Positions 18,330 through 25,814 of a stretch of 64,000 nt of DNA are shown here, piece after piece. Below the pieces are notes generated by a model. That model was not told where the DNA came from and made no database searches. It saw only the letters and a list, made by a program, of their open reading frames with translations. Numbering within the stretch: the stretch's first letter is position 1; each line of letters starts with the position of its first letter. The position numbers were made by a program, and so were the translations under genes. This stretch comes from Flavobacterium hydrophilum (GTDB lineage: Bacteria; Bacteroidota; Bacteroidia; Flavobacteriales; Flavobacteriaceae), in the NCBI RefSeq assembly GCF_003202405.1, contig NZ_QJHL01000002.1, positions 620,001 to 684,000 of the forward strand, in the 5' to 3' direction.

Positions 18330-18395
18330 ATGTTTAATTCCTATAAAATGTTTTGCGCCATTTCGAAAGAAACCGTTGGGGTGTCTATTGCTTAA
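18330..18395 (+). CDS. Leader peptide 3 (21 aa)
   Basis: A 21-codon ORF beginning about 18 nt after the predicted transcription start: MFNSYKMFCAIS then KETVGVSIA. It is poorer in Cys/Met than leaders 1 and 2 (one Cys, an internal Met), so what it senses is less clear. It has the same length as leaders 1 and 4, is followed by an intrinsic terminator, and carries TTGGGG (18376-18381) shortly before its stop, which can pair with the terminator 5' arm. Its ending VGVSIA resembles IGVCVC of leader 4, hinting at a tandem duplication. Confidence 0.5.
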   Translation: MFNSYKMFCAISKETVGVSIA

Positions 18396-18422
18396 AAATT
18401 GTAAGAACAATATCATTATAGC

Positions 18423-18455
18423 AAAGCCTCCCAAAATATTTTGAGAGGCTTTTTT
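18423..18455 (+). terminator. Attenuator terminator 3
   Basis: AAAGCCTC pairs with GAGGCTTT, and the stem continues above a small internal loop with CAAAAT/ATTTTG; T residues follow. TCCCAA (18429-18434) can instead pair with TTGGGG at 18376-18381 in leader ORF 3. Confidence 0.7.
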
Positions 18456-18505
18456 AATTATACGACAAAATGCTAGAATTTTTTAAAATAACAAATAAAT
18501 CACAG

Positions 18506-18571
18506 ATGAACAAGTCCCTACAGATGAACAAGATGTTCAATGTCGCAGCTATTGGCGTATGCGTCTGTTGA
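18506..18571 (+). CDS. Leader peptide 4 (21 aa, ends Cys-Val-Cys)
   Basis: A 21-codon ORF, MNKSLQMNKMFN then VAAIGVCVC, with Cys codons at 18560 and 18566 right before the stop and three Met codons (a second possible start is the ATG at 18524). CCAAAAG (18574-18580), three bases after the stop codon, repeats the 3' arm of the following terminator and would be covered by a ribosome finishing translation. It is only 50 nt downstream of attenuator 3 with no evident promoter between them, so the two would act in series on one transcript. Confidence 0.6.
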   Translation: MNKSLQMNKMFNVAAIGVCVC

Positions 18572-18602
18572 TTCCAAAAGTATAGTAAGTTAAAACAACT
18601 TA

Positions 18603-18637
18603 AACCCTTTTGGTATTTGAATCCAAAAGGGTTTTTT
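18603..18637 (+). terminator. Attenuator terminator 4 with perfect antiterminator
   Basis: An 11-bp perfect stem, AACCCTTTTGG with CCAAAAGGGTT, and a 9-nt loop, followed by T residues. CTTTTGG (18607-18613) can pair perfectly over 7 bp with CCAAAAG at 18574-18580. The same CTTTTGG arm is used in attenuator 2. Confidence 0.8.
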
Positions 18638-18723
18638 GTTTTAAAGGACTTAAATAAAACGAGAGAAAAAATTAGATATAAATAAACAAATTAGATATAA
18701 ATAAACAAACTAAACTGAATATT

Positions 18724-18930
18724 ATGAGCACTTTAAACTACTTGACAAAAACATTTTCTACATTGAAAAACATCAGGGCTAAAAGAAATAACCCGCCGCC
18801 AAAAAATGAATTGATACATCCAAGGTTCGGGATTACAGAAACAGAAACGAATATTAAAACTGAAAAGAAAAATCCTGACTCTTTATTGTTTTTGATGTAT
18901 TCTAAAGAAAATGAAACACTTTTTATTTAA
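18724..18930 (+). CDS. Small protein of unknown function (68 aa), MYSxENxxLFI type
   Basis: 68 aa, basic, with a Lys/Asn/Thr-rich middle part. Its C-terminus SLLFLMYSKENETLFI matches that of the 56-aa protein at 16480-16650, the last three residues being LFI in both. It follows attenuators 3 and 4 by 86 nt. No terminator is visible before the SAM riboswitch of metX, so read-through into metX is possible. No signal peptide, transmembrane helix or known domain is apparent, and no function can be offered beyond a link to sulfur amino-acid control. Confidence 0.7.
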   Translation: MSTLNYLTKTFSTLKNIRAKRNNPPPKNELIHPRFGITETETNIKTEKKNPDSLLFLMYSKENETLFI

Positions 18931-19058
18931 ATCAAAAAGTTTTTCAAATAGGTAATTACCTGCTTAATTTTACTGGGCAATTTTGTTCGGTAATTTTTTG
19001 CGTACAATAGTTTTTGTTTGTGATATAATTAATAAACAAAAGATTCTCTTCAGATAAA

Positions 19059-19090
19059 TTTGTTTGTTTAAGAAAATAGTAGTTAATTTG
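19059..19090 (+). promoter_or_regulatory. Promoter of the SAM riboswitch and metX operon
   Basis: TTTG (19059-19062), 20 nt, then TTAATTTG (19083-19090). The sequence running out of the -7 box, TTAATTTGCACCGTT, differs at one base from the same position in front of the metH riboswitch (36187-36201). Confidence 0.55.
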
Positions 19091-19119
19091 CACCGTTAAG
19101 TTCAGAAACGTATTGAAAT

Positions 19120-19223
19120 GTTATAAAGAAAGGACGAGGGATTAGACCCGATGAATCCTTAGCAACCCTTCGGTAAAGCGAAGAAGGTGCTGCATTCTAC
19201 CACGCCCAACGTGGAAAGATAAC
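19120..19223 (+). ncRNA. SAM-I (S-box) riboswitch upstream of metX
   Basis: The aptamer closes with GTTAT/ATAAC (19120-19124 and 19219-19223). Inside are the conserved S-box elements: GGACGAGGGATTAGACCCGA, ATGAATCCTTAGCAACC, the P3-type CTTCG/CGAAG hairpin, AAGGTGCTGCATTC, and a CCACG/CGTGG P4 stem followed by AAAGATAAC. SAM binding is expected to lower expression of the metX operon. A TCTAG/CTAGA hairpin (19236-19251) lies downstream, but no classical terminator with a U-tract was seen, so the switching mechanism is unclear. Confidence 0.92.
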
Positions 19224-19297
19224 AAAAGAGTTTTTCTAGTTTCGTTCTAGACTTTCTTTCTAATATTTCCATAATACAAATCAAAAAATATAAAGAT

Positions 19298-20266
19298 TTG
19301 AAATTGGAAAGTATACCAAACCCTATCATATTACAAAATTTCACTACCGAAAGTGGTGCCTTATATAATTCAATACCCTTAAGTTTTGCACTTTTTGGTT
19401 TACCATTGCACAGTGCCCCAATTATTTTGGTTAATCATGCATTAACAGGAAATGCTCAGGTTACAGGCGAAAATGGCTGGTGGAATGATTTGATTGGTGA
19501 GGGAAAAACAATTGACACCAATAAATATTCCGTTTTAGCATTTAATGTTCCGGGTAACGGAAACGATTCTTTTAGTATCGAAAATTATCAGGATTTTACC
19601 ACCAGGGATGTTGCCCGTATCTTTTTGAATGGAATAGAAACTTTAAAAATTGAACAGCTTTATGCTATTATCGGAGGTTCGGTAGGCGGAGGAATTGCCT
19701 GGGAAATGCTGGCATTGGCACCAAACATCACACAACATTTAATTCCTATTGCAACCGACTGGAAATCGACTGACTGGATGATTGCCAATTGTTTTTTACA
19801 GGAACAAATCCTGAACAACTCATCAAAACCAATTGAAGATGCCAGGATTCACGCCATGTTATGCTACCGTTCGCCGGAATCATTCAAAGAAAAATTTCAG
19901 CGCACTATTAATCAGGATCTTTTGATTTTTAATATAGAAAGCTGGCTGGCGCATCATGGAAATAAATTACAAAAGAGATATCAATTGGCATCTTATAAAT
20001 TGATGAACCAGTTGCTCAAAACAATAGATATTACCAGAAACGGGGAAGATTTTAAAACTTTAATGCTAAAAACTAAAGCCGATATCCATATTATCGCAAT
20101 CGATTCAGATTTGTTTTTTACACCAAAAGAAAATCAGGAAACGTTTCAGGAATTAAAAAAGTTCAAGGACAATGTTTTTTACAGCGAAATAAATTCGGTA
20201 CACGGACATGACGCTTTTTTAATCGAGTACAAACAATTAGATAATTTACTAGCTGCTATTTTTTAG
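19298..20266 (+). CDS. metX: Homoserine O-acetyltransferase (alpha/beta-hydrolase fold)
   Basis: 322 aa, somewhat shorter than the usual 350-380 aa. It acetylates homoserine from acetyl-CoA, the committed step of methionine synthesis. Seen in order: NHALTG (about 47-52, oxyanion region), the nucleophile elbow GGSVGGGIAWEM (about 129-140), IDSDLFFTPKE carrying the catalytic Asp, and VHGHDAFLIE with the catalytic His. No in-frame ATG precedes the conserved region, so a TTG start at 19298 (or 19304) is required. It directly follows the SAM-I riboswitch and leads an operon with the aspartokinase gene 22 nt downstream. Confidence 0.88.
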   Translation: MKLESIPNPIILQNFTTESGALYNSIPLSFALFGLPLHSAPIILVNHALTGNAQVTGENGWWNDLIGEGKTIDTNKYSVLAFNVPGNGNDSFSIENYQDFTTRDVARIFLNGIETLKIEQLYAIIGGSVGGGIAWEMLALAPNITQHLIPIATDWKSTDWMIANCFLQEQILNNSSKPIEDARIHAMLCYRSPESFKEKFQRTINQDLLIFNIESWLAHHGNKLQKRYQLASYKLMNQLLKTIDITRNGEDFKTLMLKTKADIHIIAIDSDLFFTPKENQETFQELKKFKDNVFYSEINSVHGHDAFLIEYKQLDNLLAAIF

Positions 20267-20288
20267 CAGAAAATAATAAAAAGATAAA

Positions 20289-22703
20289 ATGAAAATATTA
20301 AAATTTGGAGGTAAATCATTATCAAACGGAGAAGGACTAAACAAAGTGGTCTCTATTATCGCCGAGAAAGTAAATCAGGGCGAAAAAATTGCTGTAGTAG
20401 TTTCGGCAAGAGGAAATGCTACAGATGAATTAGAATATATTTTAAAAATTGCAGCTAAAAACGGCGATTACAAACGATTATTGGAAAATTTCAAAACCTA
20501 TCAGGTTTCAGATTATCCTCAGGTTGATTTGTCTGAAGAGTTTACGATTCTGGATAAACTTTACGAAGGGGTAAGCCTGATTGGTGATTACAGCAATAAA
20601 ATTAAAGATCAGATTTTATCTAAAGGCGAATTGCTTTCTGCGAAATTATTGACTGCTATTTTAATCGAAAAAGGGATTCCTGCTAATTTCACTGATTCAA
20701 GAGAATTGCTGAAAACAGATTCTAAATTTGGTGATGCTCAGCCTTTGGAACAGCTTTCTAAGAAAAACGTTGTCAATTATTTCAAAGAGCATAATGGTTC
20801 AACGGTTAATATCATAACTGGTTTCATTGGTTCAAACAACAACAATGATACTACAACATTAGGAAGAAACGGCAGTAATTATACCGCTTCTTTAATTGCT
20901 AATTATTTAAATGCAGAAGAATTACAAAACTTTACACACGTTGACGGAATTTATACCGCAAATCCGGATTTAGTTGCGGATGCTAAAAAAATAGAATATT
21001 TGTCCTTCAATGAAGCAAATGAATTAGCGAATTTTGGTGCTACTATTTTACACGCCAAAACGATTATTCCTTTATTAGAAAAAAATATTCCGCTTCGAAT
21101 TTTAAATACGTTCAATCATGAAAACCGCGGAACTTTAATCACTTCTGATACTGCAAAAGAAGGAATAAAAACGCTTTCGGTTCTTGAAAATGTTTCGCTT
21201 TTGAATCTTGAAGGTCGTGGATTGCTTGGAAAAGCAGGAGTTGATGCCCGAATATTCAAAGTAATGGGTGATCATAATATTAGTGTAAGTATTATTTCGC
21301 AGGGTTCTTCAGAAAGAGGAATTGGACTTGTGGTTGCTACTGATAAAGCGACAACGGCAATGGTTGAATTGGAGAAAGAATTCGAAAATGACTTTTATTC
21401 GAAAGACGTAAACCAGATTACAGTAACGGATAATGTTTCGGTTATTTCGATTATTGGACAGGATTTGAGTACTTTCCATAAACCATACACTGCTTTAATC
21501 AAAAATAAAATTGTTCCGATATTATTTAACAACACGGTTACGGGTAAAAACGTGAGTTTGGTGGTTAAAAAATCGGAGCTGAATAAAGCGTTAAATGTAA
21601 TTCATGGTGAGATTTTCGGAGTTTCCAAAAAAATCAATATTGCAATTTTTGGACATGGACTAGTTGGCGGAACTTTGATCAATCAAATTTTAGAGTCTGC
21701 TGATGCTATCGAAAAACGTAAGGATATTAAACTGAATGTTTTTGCAATTGCGAATTCTAAAAAGCTGGTATTAAACAAAAACGGTGTGACTTCTGACTGG
21801 AAAAATGAAATTCAGAACAAAGGGCTTGATTACACGATTCAGGATATTATTGACTACGCAGACAAATATCATTTAGAAAACTTAATTGCGATTGACAATA
21901 CGGCAAGTGCTGCATTTGTAGAAAATTATATCAAGCTTGCAGAAAGCAGTTTCGATTTGATTTCTTCGAATAAAGTGGCCAATACGCTTAGCTATGGTTT
22001 TTATAAAGAATTAAGAAAAGTTCTGGCTGAAAATCAAAAGAATTATTTATACGAAACCAATGTTGGTGCAGGTTTGCCATTAATTGATACGATAAAGTTA
22101 CTGCATCTTTCTGGTGAAAATATCACTAAAATAAAAGGAGTTTTCTCAGGAACCTTAAGTTATTTGTTCAATAATTTCTCTGCAAAAGATGTTCCTTTTA
22201 GTGAAATTTTACAAGAAGCAATTGATAATGGTTATACGGAACCAGATCCGCGTGAGGATTTATGCGGAAATGATGTGGGAAGAAAATTATTGATTTTGGC
22301 AAGAGAATTAGATTTACAGAATGAATTTGAAGAAATTTCAATTCAGAATTTAATCCCGGAACATTTACGAGAAGGGAATGTTTCAGATTTCTTAACGAAA
22401 TTAAAAGAATTCGATCCGATTTACGACAAAATAAAGGCCGACCAAAAACCAAATCACGTTTTAAGATATATTGGTGAATTGTCTGGAGATTTGCAGAATG
22501 ACAAAGGAAATCTGGAAGTAAAATTAGTTTCAGTTGCATCAGATACAGCTCTTGGCGGACTAAAAGGCTCTGATTCTTTCTTCGAAATTTACACAGAATC
22601 TTACGGAGACAGACCAATCGTAATTCAGGGAGCGGGAGCAGGTTCAGCGGTTACCGCAAGAGGAGTTTTTGGGGATATTTTGAGATTATCTGATAAAGGG
22701 TAA
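20289..22703 (+). CDS. thrA: Bifunctional aspartokinase / homoserine dehydrogenase
   Basis: 804 aa, the usual size for the fused enzyme. The first part (1-290) is aspartokinase (KFGGKSLSNGEGL, TTLGRNGSNYTASL), then tandem ACT domains (about 300-440, VSIISQGSSERGIGLVV), then homoserine dehydrogenase (about 455-800, with IAIFGHGLVGGTLI for NAD(P) binding, NVGAGLPLIDT, FSGTLSYLFN and GYTEPDPREDLCGNDVGRK). It supplies homoserine from aspartate. Lying between metX and the OsmC/sulfhydrylase genes and away from thrB and thrC, it is probably the methionine-dedicated copy. I saw no threonine-type leader peptide. Confidence 0.95.
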   Translation: MKILKFGGKSLSNGEGLNKVVSIIAEKVNQGEKIAVVVSARGNATDELEYILKIAAKNGDYKRLLENFKTYQVSDYPQVDLSEEFTILDKLYEGVSLIGDYSNKIKDQILSKGELLSAKLLTAILIEKGIPANFTDSRELLKTDSKFGDAQPLEQLSKKNVVNYFKEHNGSTVNIITGFIGSNNNNDTTTLGRNGSNYTASLIANYLNAEELQNFTHVDGIYTANPDLVADAKKIEYLSFNEANELANFGATILHAKTIIPLLEKNIPLRILNTFNHENRGTLITSDTAKEGIKTLSVLENVSLLNLEGRGLLGKAGVDARIFKVMGDHNISVSIISQGSSERGIGLVVATDKATTAMVELEKEFENDFYSKDVNQITVTDNVSVISIIGQDLSTFHKPYTALIKNKIVPILFNNTVTGKNVSLVVKKSELNKALNVIHGEIFGVSKKINIAIFGHGLVGGTLINQILESADAIEKRKDIKLNVFAIANSKKLVLNKNGVTSDWKNEIQNKGLDYTIQDIIDYADKYHLENLIAIDNTASAAFVENYIKLAESSFDLISSNKVANTLSYGFYKELRKVLAENQKNYLYETNVGAGLPLIDTIKLLHLSGENITKIKGVFSGTLSYLFNNFSAKDVPFSEILQEAIDNGYTEPDPREDLCGNDVGRKLLILARELDLQNEFEEISIQNLIPEHLREGNVSDFLTKLKEFDPIYDKIKADQKPNHVLRYIGELSGDLQNDKGNLEVKLVSVASDTALGGLKGSDSFFEIYTESYGDRPIVIQGAGAGSAVTARGVFGDILRLSDKG

Positions 22704-22759
22704 TTGATTTTTTAGATTCAGATTCAATTCAAGCAGAAAAAACAAAAAACAACAACACA

Positions 22760-23200
22760 ATGAAAATAACATTAGACAGAGTAAATGAAAACTTCCATTT
22801 TCAATTAAAAAATGAACGTGGACACATAGTAAATGTAGATGCCAGACCGGAATTCGGAGGTAATGATATGGGACCAAGTCCTATGGAATTAGTGTTGATG
22901 GGAGTAGCAGGCTGCAGTGGAATTGACATGATTTCGATTTTAAAAAAACAACGCCAGGAAATTACTTCTTTTAAAGCTGAGGTTGAAGGCGAGCGTGTAC
23001 AGGTAGGAGAAGCCAAACCATTTAAAGATATTTATGTAGTTTTTTCTTTGGAAGGAAACATAAAAGAAGACAAAGCAGCGAAAGCAGCACAATTATCATT
23101 CGAAAAATACTGTTCAGTTTCTAAAACAGTAGAGCCAACTGCAACGATACATTATAAAGTAATTTTGAACGGAGTAGAATTAAATAAATTAGAAAATTAG
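22760..23200 (+). CDS. OsmC family protein
   Basis: 146 aa, cytoplasmic, with the OsmC/Ohr fold signature PSPMELVLMGVAGCSGIDMISIL (residues about 38-60, including Cys50) and a later conserved cysteine in FEKYCSVSKTV. OsmC proteins reduce organic hydroperoxides through two cysteines. In Bacteroidetes a copy is often found among methionine genes, as here between thrA and the second sulfhydrylase gene. Its role there may be thiol- or peroxide-related but is not established. It starts 56 nt after thrA and probably belongs to the same transcript. Confidence 0.85.
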   Translation: MKITLDRVNENFHFQLKNERGHIVNVDARPEFGGNDMGPSPMELVLMGVAGCSGIDMISILKKQRQEITSFKAEVEGERVQVGEAKPFKDIYVVFSLEGNIKEDKAAKAAQLSFEKYCSVSKTVEPTATIHYKVILNGVELNKLEN

Positions 23201-23317
23201 TCAATTAGAAAATCAGATATTTTTTGATTGGCTATTAATAATGCAAGGTATTTTGCGAAACTCTGTGTTCACTTTTGTGAATCTCTGCGAAATAATTTTT
23301 TTTAAACAAAAAACAAA

Positions 23318-24490
23318 ATGAACGAACAAGAATTTGGTTTTGAAACACAAGCCATCAGAACACATTTAGAAAAATCACAATATCAGGAACATTCAACTCC
23401 TTTGTATTTATCATCAAGTTTTGTATTTGAAGATGCAGAGGATATGAGAGCGTCTTTTACAGAAGAAAAAGTACGTAATATTTACTCCCGTTTCAGCAAC
23501 CCGAATACAACTGAGTTTGTGGATAAAGTTTGCGCAATGGAAGGAGCTGAGGCTGGATACGCTTTTGCAACGGGAATGGCAGCTATATATTCGACTTTTG
23601 CTGCTTTATTAGATTCAGGTGATCATATTGTTTCTGCCGGAAGTGTTTTTGGATCAACACATGCGTTGTTTATGACTTATTTTCCAAAATGGAATATAGA
23701 AACGACCTATTTTGATATCAACAAACCGGAAACTATAGAAGGTTTTATTAAGCCAAATACTAAAATTTTATACGCTGAAACACCTACAAATCCTGGTGTA
23801 GATGTGATTGATTTGGAATTGTTAGGACAAATAGCCAAAAAGCACAATCTGATTTTGATTATTGATAACTGTTTTGCAACACCATACATTCAGCAGCCAA
23901 TTAAATACGGAGCACATATAGTAGTGCATTCTGCTACAAAATTAATGGATGGTCAGGGTCGTGTTTTAGGAGGTGTTGCCGTTGGTGATGCTGAATTGAT
24001 TCGTAAAATATATTTGTTTTCAAGAAATACTGGTCCGGCAATGTCACCATTTAATGCTTGGGTTTTGTCTAAAAGTTTAGAGACTTTGGCTGTTCGTGTA
24101 GACAGACATTGCGAAAATGCTTTAAAAGTTGCTGAGTTTTTGGAAAGCCATCCAAATGTAAACAGTGTGAAATATCCGTTCTTAAAATCACATCCAAAGT
24201 ATGAAATCGCCAAAAAACAAATGCTTTTAGGTGGTAACATTATTGCATTCGAAATTAAAGGAGGAATTGAAGCAGGGCGTAAATTTTTGGATAAAATTCA
24301 ATTGTGCTCACTTTCAGCTAATATCGGAGACGTTAAAACGATTGTAACGCATCCGGCATCAACAACACACAGTAAATTGTCTGTTGAAGAAAAATTAGCG
24401 GTTGGAATTACGGAAGGTTTAGTACGTGTTTCTGTAGGTTTGGAAACCGTAAAAGATGTAATCGCCGATTTAGAACAGGCGCTTTCTTAA
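23318..24490 (+). CDS. metZ: Trans-sulfuration PLP enzyme, O-acyl-homoserine sulfhydrylase (MetZ-like)
   Basis: 390 aa. A fold-type I PLP enzyme with IYSRFSNPNTTEFVDKVCAMEG, the pyridoxal lysine Lys208 in HSATKLMDGQGRVLGG, and NIGDVKTIVTHPASTTHSKL. The DGQGR sequence after the lysine is typical of MetZ, which makes homocysteine directly from O-succinylhomoserine and sulfide. With MetX in the same operon, O-acetylhomoserine is the likelier substrate. Cystathionine gamma-synthase remains a possible alternative. The gene is last in the metX operon, ending at the terminator at 24513-24544. Confidence 0.85.
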   Translation: MNEQEFGFETQAIRTHLEKSQYQEHSTPLYLSSSFVFEDAEDMRASFTEEKVRNIYSRFSNPNTTEFVDKVCAMEGAEAGYAFATGMAAIYSTFAALLDSGDHIVSAGSVFGSTHALFMTYFPKWNIETTYFDINKPETIEGFIKPNTKILYAETPTNPGVDVIDLELLGQIAKKHNLILIIDNCFATPYIQQPIKYGAHIVVHSATKLMDGQGRVLGGVAVGDAELIRKIYLFSRNTGPAMSPFNAWVLSKSLETLAVRVDRHCENALKVAEFLESHPNVNSVKYPFLKSHPKYEIAKKQMLLGGNIIAFEIKGGIEAGRKFLDKIQLCSLSANIGDVKTIVTHPASTTHSKLSVEEKLAVGITEGLVRVSVGLETVKDVIADLEQALS

Positions 24491-24512
24491 GAAGATATTT
24501 TTATAAAAATTT

Positions 24513-24544
24513 AAAGGGCTATTTGATTATCAATAGCCCTTTTA
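24513..24544 (+). terminator. Terminator of the metX-thrA-osmC-metZ operon
   Basis: An 11-bp stem, AAAGGGCTATT with AATAGCCCTTT, around an 8-nt loop, followed by T residues. Confidence 0.85.
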
Positions 24545-24571
24545 TGTATTATGAGTTTTTGTTTCTAAATT

Positions 24572-25090
24572 ATGGTAAAACCTAAATTACTCATTTTATC
24601 AGATTTGTTTGGAGGAGAAAATCCGGATTGGATACAGTATTATATTGATGAATTACAATCTAAATTTGATATTCAGTATTATGATGTTCGTGAATTGGCG
24701 AATATTAGCTTAGAATGTATTATCGAATCAGATCTTCACAATCAATTTCTAAATGGAGGAATTGAAAAAGCGGTTAAGAATTTATTGAAAATTGAAAAAG
24801 AAGAAACTTTAGTTTTAGGTTTTAGTATTGGAGGATTTATTGCATGGAAAGCGGCTCTAAAAGGTTTGAAAGTTTCGCACTTAATAGCTGTTTCATCTAC
24901 GAGATTGCGTTTTGAAACTGAGGTACCAAATTGTAAAATCAATTTGTATTTTGGACAGAAAGATGTAAATGTGCCAAATACGGAGTGGTTTTCAGATTTA
25001 AATATATCCAGTCATTTTTTTGAAAATCAAGGACATCAATTCTATTTACAAAAAGAGAACGCTTTTATCATTTGTAATAATTTTTTGTAA
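24572..25090 (+). CDS. Small alpha/beta hydrolase-like protein
   Basis: 172 aa. The order of strands and the elbow GFSIGGFIAWKAAL (about 87-100, Ser89) with a late GHQFYL (about 150) suggest a minimal alpha/beta hydrolase with nucleophile and histidine present. There is no signal peptide, so it should be cytoplasmic. It sits alone between the metX operon terminator and the Rrf2 gene. The substrate is unknown. Confidence 0.65.
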   Translation: MVKPKLLILSDLFGGENPDWIQYYIDELQSKFDIQYYDVRELANISLECIIESDLHNQFLNGGIEKAVKNLLKIEKEETLVLGFSIGGFIAWKAALKGLKVSHLIAVSSTRLRFETEVPNCKINLYFGQKDVNVPNTEWFSDLNISSHFFENQGHQFYLQKENAFIICNNFL

Positions 25091-25243
25091 TTTTTTTGTC
25101 CAAAAAGTATATTTTTGTTAATAGTGAAAATCAAAAACGAGCTATAAATTCAATTTAATTGTAGTTCAGGAAGAAGATTGATAAAACTATACTAATTTGG
25201 TAGAATTAACTTTTGTTCTGTTAGTAATCTCGTTCAAAAAGCT

Positions 25244-25251
25244 TATTTTTG
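25244..25251 (+). promoter_or_regulatory. Candidate -7 box of the Rrf2 gene
   Basis: TATTTTTG matches TAnnTTTG exactly, giving a leader of about 68 nt. No convincing -33 element was seen at the expected distance. Confidence 0.4.
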
Positions 25252-25325
25252 CTGCCGAATATTAGGAAGCTGTTTGTTTAATTCATTGATATCTTCCAAA
25301 CTAAACTACAATCTAAAATTTAAAA

Positions 25326-25736
25326 ATGCTTTCAAAGAAAACAAAATACGGAATCAAAGCTTTAACTTATTTGGCCAGACGTGAAAACAATGAGCCTGTA
25401 CAAATTGCTGAAATTGCGAAAAGTGAACATATTTCGATTAAATTTCTGGAAAGTATTTTATTGCTACTAAGGAATTCAGGTTTTCTGGGTGCTAAAAAAG
25501 GAAAAGGCGGAGGCTATTATCTGATCAAAGAACCCAAAGATATCAGCATGGCGAAAGTTTATCGTATTCTTGAAGGCCCTATCGCGTTGTTGCCTTGTGC
25601 CAGTCATAATTTTTACGAAAAATGCGATGATTGTGATGATGAAACAACCTGTGCAGCAAGACGTTTAATGACAGAAGTTCGTGATAATACACTTAAAATA
25701 CTGGAAAGTAATTCTCTGGCTGATATAGCTTTTTAG
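25326..25736 (+). CDS. Rrf2 family transcriptional regulator with four cysteines
   Basis: 136 aa. An N-terminal winged helix-turn-helix (MLSKKTKYGIKALTYLA, EIAKSEHISIKFLESILLLL, KKGKGGGYYL) is typical of the Rrf2 family (IscR, CymR, NsrR). The C-terminal region has Cys91, Cys100, Cys103 and Cys109, near the positions where IscR binds its Fe-S cluster (92, 98, 104), so cluster or thiol sensing is plausible. It sits between two TSUP permease genes and just upstream of the sulfate-reduction operon. By analogy with CymR it is the likely regulator of sulfur assimilation; this is inference. Confidence 0.88.
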   Translation: MLSKKTKYGIKALTYLARRENNEPVQIAEIAKSEHISIKFLESILLLLRNSGFLGAKKGKGGGYYLIKEPKDISMAKVYRILEGPIALLPCASHNFYEKCDDCDDETTCAARRLMTEVRDNTLKILESNSLADIAF

Positions 25737-25760
25737 TTAAATTCTGTTTGATTAAAAATA

Positions 25761-25799
25761 AAAAATGACCATTTCAAATTCAGAAATGGTCATTTTTTA
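25761..25799. terminator. Bidirectional intrinsic terminator
   Basis: A 15-bp stem, AAAAATGACCATTTC with GAAATGGTCATTTTT, and a 7-nt loop, between the convergent Rrf2 and TSUP genes. Confidence 0.9.
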
Positions 25800-25814
25800 T
25801 AGTTATTTTTTGAT

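Noticed and set aside
18768..18784. CATCAGGGCTAAAA inside the 68-aa gene, matching the end of the dispersed repeat
   Set aside because: The hairpin and the other arm are missing and the segment is in a coding frame, so it is probably chance.
22198..22617. A 139-codon minus-strand ORF inside thrA
   Set aside because: It lies wholly within a conserved coding region in another frame and has no family features.
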